Source: a virus | Length of the DNA stretch: 30,663 nucleotides | IMG/VR virus record: IMGVR_UViG_3300030451_004769 | Coordinates: 19,070-49,732 of that record | Strand: one strand, 5' to 3' | Part shown: positions 16,067 to 24,142 of the stretch, piece after piece | Layout: each line of letters opens with the position of its first letter | How positions within the stretch are numbered: the stretch's first letter is position 1 | Translations under genes and position numbers: made by a program | Notes under the pieces: generated by a model | The model's database searches: none | The model's input: only the letters and a program-made list of their open reading frames with translations | Told to the model about the DNA's origin: nothing

Positions 16067-16592
16067 TTAGTTACGCCATAACATCACATAATGAAACGTT
16101 TGAATTAAAACGTTTACTTGATTATCTAATGTCTTACAAAGACCAAGAACATTAAATAAAGATTTTGCGTCACAAAAGAATTACTTAAATTCTATCTGTA
16201 CAAAAGAATGGATATTTCAATTAGATTCAGATGAGGTTCCATCTCAGCTTTTAATTGAAAACATAAAGGCTATAATCAATGCTAATCCTAAAGTAGAAAT
16301 GTTTTGGGTACCAAGAATAAATACGGTTGAGGGTATTACTGAAGAACATTGTAAAATGTATGGATATCAAATGGATACCAAAGGAAGAATAAATTGGCCC
16401 GACCCTCAAGCAAGAATTTATAGAAATAGTAAAGATATAAAATGGGTAAGACCTGTACACGAAATATTGACAGGAGCAAAAGTTACTACAGCTATACCCT
16501 TTGAAGAAGACTTTGCATTAAGACATACAAAGAATATAGAAAAACAAATACAACAGAATAGGTTTTACAATGAGGAAATTTCAGGTACTTGA
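16063..16592 (+). pseudogene. Family 2 glycosyltransferase with internal deletion and frameshift
   Basis: A normal start (ATG 16063, overlapping the previous stop) gives MISYAITSHNETFELKRLLD... for 30 residues and then stops at 16153-16155. From about 16154 the +2 frame continues the same family: LNKDFASQKNYLNSICTKEW, then IFQLDSDEVPSQLL with the DxD metal site, then MFWVPRINTVEG, to a stop at 16592. In intact WaaE/KdtX-like GT2 enzymes the two parts are separated by roughly 35-40 residues carrying the nucleotide-binding D-D-x-S motif. That stretch is missing here, with a length not divisible by three. The protein is therefore probably inactive. Alternatives are a read or assembly deletion. 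The second part, from ATG 16299, could make a useless 97-residue peptide. Confidence 0.72.
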
Positions 16593-18252
16593 TTGTACGT
16601 TAAGAGATGGTGGCTATTATACTGATTGGTCTTTTGATAAAGATTTGGTCAGAAGAATGGTCAAGGCTCTTGATGGTAACAAAGTTGATATCATAGAACT
16701 TGGATATAAATCACCTGTTAAAGGTGGTCCATATAGAAAATGTAATGATGGTTTCATTCGTTCAATAATAGACTTTGAATTAAATCATTCCAAGTTTTCA
16801 TTTATGATTGACGCAAAAGATTATTTTTTAGAGCAAAGTATAGACTTACAATTATTACGTGATATAATAAAACCAAAGTTTGAGTCTCCTTTTGAAGTGT
16901 GTAGAGTTGCATTGAAGTTTTCTGAAATAGAACAATCAATGGAACTGATTGGCTACATTCAGAATCTTGGCTATCAAGTATTTGTTAATTTGATGCAGAC
17001 TTCTATATTAGAAGATTCTAATATTAAATACTTTAATAAAAGAATGAAAGAATTTGGTGTTGAAAAGACATATATAGCTGATAGTTTTGGTGCATTACTC
17101 CCACTTCAAGTTGGTCAAATCTTTACTAATCACGATGTAGATGGTATACATACTCACGATAATATGAATTTAGCCTTTGCAAATTGTGTAACTGCAATAG
17201 ACAATGGGGCTACTTGGTGTGATGGTACAATAACAGGTATGGGTAGAGGTGTAGGTAATGTCTATACAGAACAATTACTTCAATGGAGAGGTGAGATAAC
17301 AAATGATATGTTAGATGTAGTTGACGAGTTTCAACAGATGAAATTGAAACATGGTTGGGGACATAATCCATTGTATATGTATTCAGGTCTTAATCACATA
17401 CATCCTTTATACGTTCAAGATTTAAATCAATCTAATCTTAATGGTTCTCAATTATTTACTGCAGCATCAAAGTTAAAAAATACACATTCTTATGACTCTA
17501 AATTATTAGTGGAGTTGAAAGAACAAAGAGCAGTTGTGATAATACCTGCTAGGTACAAGTCTTCAAGATTTCCTGGTAAACCACTTGCAAAGATAAATGG
17601 TAAAGAAATGATATTACACGTTTGTGAAAAGGCAGAACAGGCAGTTGGTATTGAAAACGTATACGTAGCTACAGAAAATGAAGAGATAGCAAAAGTCGTT
17701 AGAGGAAATGGCTATTCAGTTGTAATAACTTCTGATAATTGTTTGACAGGTACCGACAGAGTAGCAGAAGCCTCTCAAGAAATAGATGCTGATATATTTG
17801 TTAACGTACAAGGTGATGAACCTGTTATTAATCCTGAAGATATTTTGAAAGTGATTGAGGCAAAAAAGAATAATCCTGATTCGATTGTTAATTGTTTTTC
17901 TAAACTACATCAAGATGAAGACCCAGCAGATAGAAAAATACCTAAAGTAATTATGGACTTAGATAACAATTTATTATATTCAAGTAGAGCTCCATTACCA
18001 TCACAAAAAGAATTGAATAAGGACAATTTGATTGATATTTATAAACAAGTATGTATTTATGCGTTCAATAAAGAACATCTACAAAAGTTTACACAGGAAT
18101 CAAAAACTCCATTAGAGAGAGAAGAAGACATCGAAATAAATAGGTTTTTAGAAAAAGGCATCAATGTTAAAATGTTACGTTCTGACCACGTTTCGTATGC
18201 AGTAGATTATCCTGAAGATATTAACGTAATTGAAAAGATGAGTAAAGTATGA
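16570..18252 (+). CDS. Bifunctional aldolase (DRE-TIM/HMGL-like) - CMP-Kdo synthetase-like (KdsB) fusion
   Basis: One uninterrupted 560-residue chain. Residues 1 to about 315 form an HMGL-like TIM barrel: LDCTLRDGGYYTDW (R12, D13) and the metal-binding HTHDN (H194, H196) followed by GMGRGVGN, as in 4-hydroxy-2-oxovalerate aldolases, which join pyruvate and an aldehyde. Residues about 320-560 match KdsB: VVIIPARYKSSRFPGKPL, NVQGDEPVI (412-420), LYSSRAPLP and AVDYPEDI. KdsB transfers CMP from CTP to the 2-keto-3-deoxy acid Kdo. Inference: the fusion makes a 2-keto-3-deoxy sugar acid and activates it as a CMP-sugar. The start overlaps the deleted GT2 gene by 23 bases. The exact sugar cannot be told. 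Confidence 0.9.
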   Translation: MRKFQVLDCTLRDGGYYTDWSFDKDLVRRMVKALDGNKVDIIELGYKSPVKGGPYRKCNDGFIRSIIDFELNHSKFSFMIDAKDYFLEQSIDLQLLRDIIKPKFESPFEVCRVALKFSEIEQSMELIGYIQNLGYQVFVNLMQTSILEDSNIKYFNKRMKEFGVEKTYIADSFGALLPLQVGQIFTNHDVDGIHTHDNMNLAFANCVTAIDNGATWCDGTITGMGRGVGNVYTEQLLQWRGEITNDMLDVVDEFQQMKLKHGWGHNPLYMYSGLNHIHPLYVQDLNQSNLNGSQLFTAASKLKNTHSYDSKLLVELKEQRAVVIIPARYKSSRFPGKPLAKINGKEMILHVCEKAEQAVGIENVYVATENEEIAKVVRGNGYSVVITSDNCLTGTDRVAEASQEIDADIFVNVQGDEPVINPEDILKVIEAKKNNPDSIVNCFSKLHQDEDPADRKIPKVIMDLDNNLLYSSRAPLPSQKELNKDNLIDIYKQVCIYAFNKEHLQKFTQESKTPLEREEDIEINRFLEKGINVKMLRSDHVSYAVDYPEDINVIEKMSKV

Positions 18253-19049
18253 AAATAGGTATAGTTGGTCAAGGTGTTGTTGGTGAGGCAATCAAAGAAG
18301 GATTTGAATATTTAGAACACGATGTATTAGTACACGATACTAAGTTTTGGGACACGAGTGTTTCGGATTTGATTGAAACTGAGATGTGTTTTTTATGTGT
18401 TCCTACACCTGAAAGAGAAGATGGTAAATGTGATACCTCTATTGTTGAGAGTGTGGTACGAGAATTACTTCAAGTAGATTATAGAGGTTTGATTGCAGTC
18501 AAGTCTACCGTAACTCCTGGTTTAGTTGATAGTCTAAGTAAAAAATTTAACATAAAGAATATATGTTTTGTGCCTGAGTTTTTGAGAGAACGATGTGCAT
18601 CATATGATTTTATACACAATCACGACCTTTGTGTAATTGGTGTTTATTCGGATGAAGATTATGAACTTGTTAAAAAGGCTCATGGTAATTTACCAAAGTC
18701 GTTTAGACAATGTACTCCTATAGAAGCAGAATTTGTTAAGTATTTCAATAACGTTTATAATGCAACACTAATTACATTTGCAAATTCTTTTAGTGCAATA
18801 TGTGAATCGATGGATGTAGACTATGGTAAAATCAAAGAAGTAATTACACAACGAAATCATATTCAAGACATTTATTTAAACTCATCAGAAGACACTAAGG
18901 GTTTTGGAGGAGCGTGTTTACCAAAAGACACATCTGCATTGAATGAGTTGGCAAAGAGTGTAGAGAAATATGACATTAGTTTTTTTGAAGATATACTAAA
19001 ACAAAATCGTGAGTTTAAAACAACGGTTTTCAAAGGAATGAGAAAATGA
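18249..19049 (+). CDS. UDP-glucose/GDP-mannose dehydrogenase-like protein, short form
   Basis: A 266-residue oxidoreductase. MKIGIVGQGVVGEAI is the NAD-binding GxGxxG; CVPTP (50-54) and KSTVTPG (85-91) follow the family order. EFVKYFNN carries the catalytic Lys (K164) and Asn, and GFGGACLPKDT holds the catalytic Cys (C223). The usual C-terminal UDP-sugar-binding domain of the roughly 390-440-residue enzymes is absent. If active it would oxidise a sugar C6 alcohol to a carboxylate, or use an unusual, smaller substrate. It overlaps the aldolase-KdsB fusion gene and the next SDR gene by 4 bases each, so the three are translated together. Confidence 0.8.
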   Translation: MKIGIVGQGVVGEAIKEGFEYLEHDVLVHDTKFWDTSVSDLIETEMCFLCVPTPEREDGKCDTSIVESVVRELLQVDYRGLIAVKSTVTPGLVDSLSKKFNIKNICFVPEFLRERCASYDFIHNHDLCVIGVYSDEDYELVKKAHGNLPKSFRQCTPIEAEFVKYFNNVYNATLITFANSFSAICESMDVDYGKIKEVITQRNHIQDIYLNSSEDTKGFGGACLPKDTSALNELAKSVEKYDISFFEDILKQNREFKTTVFKGMRK

Positions 19050-19987
19050 AAATATTAGTTACAGGTGCAGCAGGCTTTTTAGGTTCACATCTATGTGATG
19101 ATTTACTCGAACAAGGTCATAAAGTAAGGGGTGTAGATAATTTCTTTCGAGGTAAAAAAGAGAATTTACCTGAACACAAAAACTTTAAATTTGTAGAATG
19201 TGATTTATTAGAATCAACAGCTGCTCGAGGAGTTAAATTAGAAATATACACTTGGCAACCTGATATAATTATTCATTATGGGGCAATAAATGGCACACGA
19301 TATTTTTATGATATGCCATATCAAGTATGTAGGGATAATATCATAATGACACAAAATGTTTTAGATGCTTGTAAATGGTATCCAAATGTAAAGAAGATAG
19401 TTTACGCATCCTCTTCAGAAATCTATGGTCCAGCTCCAAAGGTTCCTACTGAAGAAACTGAAGAGATGATTCTTTATCCACAAGCTGATAGAGATTCATA
19501 CGCCTCGTCAAAGGGTATTGGAGAGTTTTTAGTTAGACTATGGTGTAAACAACACGATAGAAAATATTTAATCGTTAGACCTTTTAATACTTATGGACCA
19601 AGAATGGCTACAGGTGGATATGGTCAAGTGATACCTGAGTTTATCGAAAGAATACAATCAGATGAAGATTTTTATTTGTATGGAGATGGTAAACAAACAA
19701 GGTCATTTTGTTATGTGAAAGACCATACAAGGATTGTTACTGAATTGTTAGAAACTGCTGATAACGAAATATTAAACATAGGGTATGACGAAGAAATAAC
19801 AATTAAAGAATTGGCAGAAGTTGTACACGAAGTTGTTGGTAAAGATTTTTCAGTTAAGTATAAAGATGCTTGGCCCAATGACACTAAATGGAGAAAGCCA
19901 AGTTTAGAGAAATTATTTCAATTTACATCTCATAGAGATTACGTGAGTTTAAGAGATGGTATAAAGGCTATGATAAATGAAAAATAA
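19046..19987 (+). CDS. NAD-dependent nucleotide-sugar epimerase/dehydratase (extended SDR)
   Basis: A 313-residue extended short-chain dehydrogenase. It has VTGAAGFLGSH (GxxGxxG, NAD binding) at the N-terminus, the active-site Ser region ASSSEIYGP (121-129) and YASSK (Y152, K156). RPFNTYGPRM and YGDGKQTRSFCYVKD are typical of UDP-glucuronate decarboxylases and dTDP- or UDP-sugar epimerase/dehydratases. The preceding dehydrogenase-like gene would suit a UDP-glucuronate or similar substrate. The precise reaction is not decidable. It overlaps the preceding gene by 4 bases and the next by 11. Confidence 0.87.
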   Translation: MKILVTGAAGFLGSHLCDDLLEQGHKVRGVDNFFRGKKENLPEHKNFKFVECDLLESTAARGVKLEIYTWQPDIIIHYGAINGTRYFYDMPYQVCRDNIIMTQNVLDACKWYPNVKKIVYASSSEIYGPAPKVPTEETEEMILYPQADRDSYASSKGIGEFLVRLWCKQHDRKYLIVRPFNTYGPRMATGGYGQVIPEFIERIQSDEDFYLYGDGKQTRSFCYVKDHTRIVTELLETADNEILNIGYDEEITIKELAEVVHEVVGKDFSVKYKDAWPNDTKWRKPSLEKLFQFTSHRDYVSLRDGIKAMINEK

Positions 19988-20762
19988 AACTAAGAAAATA
20001 TTAGAAGTCTTTAAATCTCTTGATAGTGTAGAGAAAAGGATGGATGAAATTAAAGATGCCTACAAAGACGAAACAATGTATGTAGTGGCATCAGGTCCAT
20101 CTCTAAACAATTATGCTCCTAATAAATTAAAAGAAGTTCTATCCGATAAATTAGTAGTTTGTATTAAACAATCTTATCATCAATTAAAAGACATTACAGA
20201 TATTTTATTATTAAACTTTACTAATTTATCTCCATATACTTTTAATCCAAATACAATAGTTACTTGGTTGTATTGGTTTCAAAATCATCCACAGATAGTC
20301 TTTGAAAAGTTTAAAGGTGATTTATTGTTTCCAATATATAGAAATGATGATATACCAAATAAGATGACTCAATCAATTGCTTATAAAGGTGATTATGAAA
20401 ATATGATGTTTGATAAGGGACTACCAAGACCTTGGGGACCTGGACTAATGTATGAATTGGCGATACCCTTAGCAGTTCATTTTGGTGTAAAAAAGATAGT
20501 CACTTTAGGTTGGGATGTAGGCAATTTAGACTTGTGGGAAGGTCAAGATGATTCAGAACGACATTTCGTAGACCATTATTATTCAGATGAAACGCAGTTA
20601 TTCGATAGATTTAAAATAGATGCTACTGAAATAAGACTAATAGCTAATTCTATGGTTGGTATTTACAATTATTTACAGACAATAGGTATTGATTTTAACA
20701 TCATATCAGATAGAAATCCTGTAGACTCTGAAGTGCCAAGAATAAAAATAGAGGATATTTAA
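19977..20762 (+). CDS. DUF115/GT42-like putative glycosyltransferase
   Basis: A 261-residue protein. After a charged helix, MYVVASGPSLNNY (34-46) is the G-P-S-L loop shared by DUF115 (Maf/MptE-like) proteins and GT42 sialyltransferases. A second conserved block runs from WGPGLMYELAIPLAVHFG to KKIVTLGWDVG, resembling the CMP-binding side of those families. With a CMP-sugar synthetase-like domain two genes upstream, a CMP-sugar transferase is attractive but not proven. Alternatives are a Maf-type flagellin glycosyltransferase relative or an inactive homologue. Confidence 0.55.
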   Translation: MKNKTKKILEVFKSLDSVEKRMDEIKDAYKDETMYVVASGPSLNNYAPNKLKEVLSDKLVVCIKQSYHQLKDITDILLLNFTNLSPYTFNPNTIVTWLYWFQNHPQIVFEKFKGDLLFPIYRNDDIPNKMTQSIAYKGDYENMMFDKGLPRPWGPGLMYELAIPLAVHFGVKKIVTLGWDVGNLDLWEGQDDSERHFVDHYYSDETQLFDRFKIDATEIRLIANSMVGIYNYLQTIGIDFNIISDRNPVDSEVPRIKIEDI

Positions 20763-21797
20763 ATGAAATTACAAAATAGATACATTCTTGGAACACATAT
20801 AATGTTCTTTGAAATAGACATGGTTGTTGAACATATACAGAGTATAATTAATGCTGTTGAATTAGTTGAAAATAAAGAAATGGTCACTATAGAATTATTC
20901 TTTAACATTTCAGAATATTTTGAAAAAATAGATACAAGTCAAACAACAAAAGAAGAGTTGATAGATAAGTTTAAAACTATGACAAAACCTCTTGAAGATA
21001 CAGGAGTAGATTTAAACGTAGTAATTTATGACGATAATAAACCATATGCACAAATAGATTACAGAAGAGACTTGAATTATAAAAGTTGTAAACATTATGA
21101 TTATATTATATGGGGCGAAAGTGATTGTTTACATCCAAGACAAATGTTTCACGTGCTTGAAGAGATAAAGAACTATGCAAATCAAAATAACATACATAGA
21201 TTTGTGACTACGTTTGCAGTTAGAAAGATGTGGGATGAATCTTGGACGGTATTGGAACATAATGATTTTACAAATTTACCATTTCATAGTATGAAAACAG
21301 AACCTGAGTTAGCACAAACTACTCCACATAGTATTAGATATAATATGACGATAGAAGAGATGGATAAAATAAATGAAAGAGCAGAAGAACTTGATGTTAA
21401 GATGATTAGTTATCCAAAGTTTGATGGTTCAGGATTAGTTCTTACAGGTGATTTGGTTCAAAACAATGTCAATGTACCACATTGTATTATTGGTCATCAG
21501 ATTGATGATACAAGTATGATGGAAAGTTGTAGAACTATGATGGGTAATCAATACATTCAATTCGTAGTTAAAAATATTTTAAAGGTACATAATAGAAATC
21601 ACACTAAAAAGAGATTGTATGCACTCGATATGGATACTAATAGTAAATTAAGTGAAACAGATGGTGCACGTTATAGTAATTGGTTTAAAGAATTAAATGC
21701 AATGGCTAAAAAGAACTTTAGTGTGTTTGGCCCAAATCAATCAAAGTATTTTAGATATAAAGATTTTGAAAAGGTTATGGGTATAGATGAAGGCTAA
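20763..21797 (+). CDS. Putative GT-A glycosyltransferase
   Basis: A 344-residue protein, not assigned to a family with certainty. The opening RYILGTHIMFFEIDMVVEHI is strand-helix, and YDYIIWGESDCLHPRQMFHV (about 113-132) looks like a GT-A metal site with E-S-D in place of D-x-D. The region VPHCIIGHQIDDTSMMESC has a histidine where GT-A enzymes often place a second metal ligand. No signal or membrane segment is seen. It starts one base after the preceding stop and overlaps the GT29-like gene by 11 bases. Confidence 0.55.
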   Translation: MKLQNRYILGTHIMFFEIDMVVEHIQSIINAVELVENKEMVTIELFFNISEYFEKIDTSQTTKEELIDKFKTMTKPLEDTGVDLNVVIYDDNKPYAQIDYRRDLNYKSCKHYDYIIWGESDCLHPRQMFHVLEEIKNYANQNNIHRFVTTFAVRKMWDESWTVLEHNDFTNLPFHSMKTEPELAQTTPHSIRYNMTIEEMDKINERAEELDVKMISYPKFDGSGLVLTGDLVQNNVNVPHCIIGHQIDDTSMMESCRTMMGNQYIQFVVKNILKVHNRNHTKKRLYALDMDTNSKLSETDGARYSNWFKELNAMAKKNFSVFGPNQSKYFRYKDFEKVMGIDEG

Positions 21798-22587
21798 ATT
21801 AGAATGGCAAGTTCCTGAACCTGAAAGACTTCATGGAGAACATAATACAAAATTAGAAGTTGACTTTGATACGATAGCATCAGTTTTTAAAAATGCAGTA
21901 ATAGATAAAGAATATTATGATTACATAAGAGATAAAAAAGTTGTTATCGTAGGACCAGCAGGATATTTACGTGGACAAAACAGAGGAGATTTCTTTACAG
22001 ATAATTTTGATATCATCGTAAGAATAAATAGGTCATTTCCATTAGAAAAAACTGATTGGACAGATTTAGGATATAGAACTGATATTAGATATCATAATGG
22101 TAGTGAAAATCCTGTGGAAGGTGGTCCATTATTCTTAGAAAGAAGTAGTAATCTTGAATATTTATCAGTAATTTTTCCAAGACATTTAGACTACTTTGAC
22201 CATCATATAAATGAAATCGAAAGAAAAATAAATGAATCAGATGAAGAGGTTAAACCTAAGTTGCACACATATACTGACATTGAACAATTTATAACATTTC
22301 ATCACATTATGAAGACAAGACCAAATGCAGGAGTTGCAACTATATTAGATTTATTGAATTACTCTCCAAAACAATTACACATTTCAGGTATGACTTTCTT
22401 TACAGGTAAATCTTATATTGATTCGTACTCAGAAAAGGCTTTGAAGGGAGAGGAACATCACGTACAAAGACAAATAACGAATCACGCACAAGGACCACAA
22501 AGAGACTTGGTAAGAATGTTATACGAAAATTATTCAACAATAACTTTAGATGATGAAGTTAAAGAAACATTAGGAGTTAAAGGATGA
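21787..22587 (+). CDS. GT29-like sialyltransferase family protein
   Basis: A 266-residue protein with sialylmotif-like blocks. Motif L: KVVIVGPAGYLRGQNRG then FDIIVRIN (51-81). Motif S: TRPNAGVATILDLL followed by LHISGMTFF (177-205). Downstream histidines (H224/H225 and H233 in TNHAQGPQRD) could be motif III/VS. GT29 enzymes transfer sialic acid, or probably Kdo-type acids in plant homologues, from CMP donors. No membrane anchor is present, unlike eukaryotic Golgi enzymes. The CMP-Kdo-synthetase-like domain at 17500-18252 would supply a fitting donor. Acceptor unknown. Confidence 0.72.
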   Translation: MKAKLEWQVPEPERLHGEHNTKLEVDFDTIASVFKNAVIDKEYYDYIRDKKVVIVGPAGYLRGQNRGDFFTDNFDIIVRINRSFPLEKTDWTDLGYRTDIRYHNGSENPVEGGPLFLERSSNLEYLSVIFPRHLDYFDHHINEIERKINESDEEVKPKLHTYTDIEQFITFHHIMKTRPNAGVATILDLLNYSPKQLHISGMTFFTGKSYIDSYSEKALKGEEHHVQRQITNHAQGPQRDLVRMLYENYSTITLDDEVKETLGVKG

Positions 22588-23225
22588 AGATAGAGTTTAA
22601 AAAAGAATATTTGAAAAAAAGAATTATAGTTGATGTAGGCTCATCTGCATATCCACTACAAGCATACGGTACTCCTGATGAAGATGCTGAGATATTTTTA
22701 TTTGAACCAAGACCTGATTTTTATCAAGAGTTAGTTGATAAGTATGGTAATGAAGAAAACTATCACCTTTCTACTCTTGCTCTTTCAAACAATATCGGTA
22801 CAAGCACTTTTTATAGCACTCAAAAAAGAAACTGCTCTTCACTATTTGAACCTAATAAAGAGGAAGAAAATATTAATAGAAGATGGGAAGAAGCATTTAA
22901 TTATGAAACGTTTGATGTTGAAACTAATACCTTAGATAATATATTTCAAGATTTTGAAAGAGTAGACTATATGAAGTTAGATACTCAAGGTAATGAATAT
23001 GATATTTTATCTGCTGGAAAAGAGTTATTAACCAAGACAATGTATGTAAAGGTTGAAGTACATCTTACAGAATATTACAAAGGACAAAAGTTTATGGAAG
23101 ATTACATTGAACTTTTTAAATCATTAGATTTTGAAGAGATGTTATGGAAAAGACAAATTAGTCCTGATGGACTTTTTCAAGATGCATTTTTTGCAAACAA
23201 TAGAGATATGGAGTTCGTAGTATAA
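22584..23225 (+). CDS. FkbM-family methyltransferase
   Basis: A 213-residue S-adenosylmethionine-dependent methyltransferase. IIVDVGSSAYPLQ (SAM loop), EIFLFEPRPDFYQEL (acidic residue after the second strand), DYMKLDTQGNEYDIL and YVKVEVHLTEYYKGQ are the FkbM signature order. FkbM enzymes usually O-methylate sugars or secondary metabolites, so methylation of a glycan sugar fits the island. It overlaps the GT29-like gene by 4 bases and the next SDR by one. Confidence 0.87.
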   Translation: MKIEFKKEYLKKRIIVDVGSSAYPLQAYGTPDEDAEIFLFEPRPDFYQELVDKYGNEENYHLSTLALSNNIGTSTFYSTQKRNCSSLFEPNKEEENINRRWEEAFNYETFDVETNTLDNIFQDFERVDYMKLDTQGNEYDILSAGKELLTKTMYVKVEVHLTEYYKGQKFMEDYIELFKSLDFEEMLWKRQISPDGLFQDAFFANNRDMEFVV

Positions 23226-24142
23226 TGAAAATATTAGTTACAGGTGGAGCAGGATTTATTGGTAGTGCATTAGCCTACAAATTATCAGACCTTGGACACG
23301 AAGTCACGATTGTAGATATGACTTGCAAAAGTGTTGATACATCGAAAGTCGAGGCTATAGGTGGAGACCTATCAGATGACGGACAGGATAACCCTTTATT
23401 TGGTAGTAAATTAGCTTTGTATCAATTTGATTACATATATCATTGTGCAGCACAAAGTAGTGGTTACATTGGATTGATAGACTCAGGCAAAGACATTGAT
23501 TGGAATGTAAAGGCTACGGTAAATGTATTTAAATATGCTAAACAAACGAATGTTAAAAAAGTTATTTACACCTCTTCAATGTCGGTTTATGGTAATGGCA
23601 CGAATTTATCAGAATCATCACCAATAGACCCAACATCACATTATGGTATTTCTAAATATACAGGAGAGTTGTATTGTAAACAATACGAAAAACTTGGAGT
23701 TGATTATAGTATCTTTAGATTATTTAATGTTTATGGTTTTGGACAAGATATGGAAAATCTTAATCAAGGTATGGTGAGTATCTATTTGGCACAATCTTTA
23801 AAAGGTCGTGAAATATTAGTCAAAGGCTCTACTGACCGATTCAGAGATTTTGTTTATATTGATGATGTCGTATCAGCATTGTTATTAGGTATGGATGATG
23901 TTACTTCAAATAAAACATATAACGTATGTACAGGGACAAAGACAACGGTAAAAGAGTTATTAGATATTATAGTAAATGCACACGATAAAGGTGACGACTA
24001 TTTTAAAATAAATGTTGTTGACCAATATGAGGGTGACCAACATGGAGCATCAGGACTAAATGTAAAACTAAGACAATTAGGTTGGGAAGCTAATACTGAA
24101 CTTAGAGATGGCGTCAAAAAGTTCATTCAAGGATTCAAATGA
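23225..24142 (+). CDS. NAD-dependent nucleotide-sugar epimerase/dehydratase (extended SDR), second
   Basis: A 305-residue extended SDR with VTGGAGFIGSAL, the active-site region YTSSMSVYGNG (115-125) and YGISK (Y140, K144). FRLFNVYGFGQ and DRFRDFVYIDDV are characteristic of GalE/WbpP/RmlB-type enzymes. The first seven codons are nearly identical in DNA to those of the SDR at 19046, but the proteins diverge strongly after that. It probably epimerises a nucleotide sugar used by the island. It is coupled to the FkbM gene by one base and to the next transferase by a 4-base overlap. Confidence 0.87.
   Translation: MKILVTGGAGFIGSALAYKLSDLGHEVTIVDMTCKSVDTSKVEAIGGDLSDDGQDNPLFGSKLALYQFDYIYHCAAQSSGYIGLIDSGKDIDWNVKATVNVFKYAKQTNVKKVIYTSSMSVYGNGTNLSESSPIDPTSHYGISKYTGELYCKQYEKLGVDYSIFRLFNVYGFGQDMENLNQGMVSIYLAQSLKGREILVKGSTDRFRDFVYIDDVVSALLLGMDDVTSNKTYNVCTGTKTTVKELLDIIVNAHDKGDDYFKINVVDQYEGDQHGASGLNVKLRQLGWEANTELRDGVKKFIQGFK

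Noticed and set aside
16570-18252. Aldolase and KdsB as two genes merged by a missed stop
   Set aside because: The frame is continuous across the junction, with no internal Shine-Dalgarno or start near residue 315-320, so a true fusion is the simplest reading.
19046-23250. Gene duplication of the SDR genes at 19046 and 23225, because the first 22 bases match
   Set aside because: Identity stops after the conserved NAD-binding start. The proteins differ along the rest, so shared motif and codon preference explain it.
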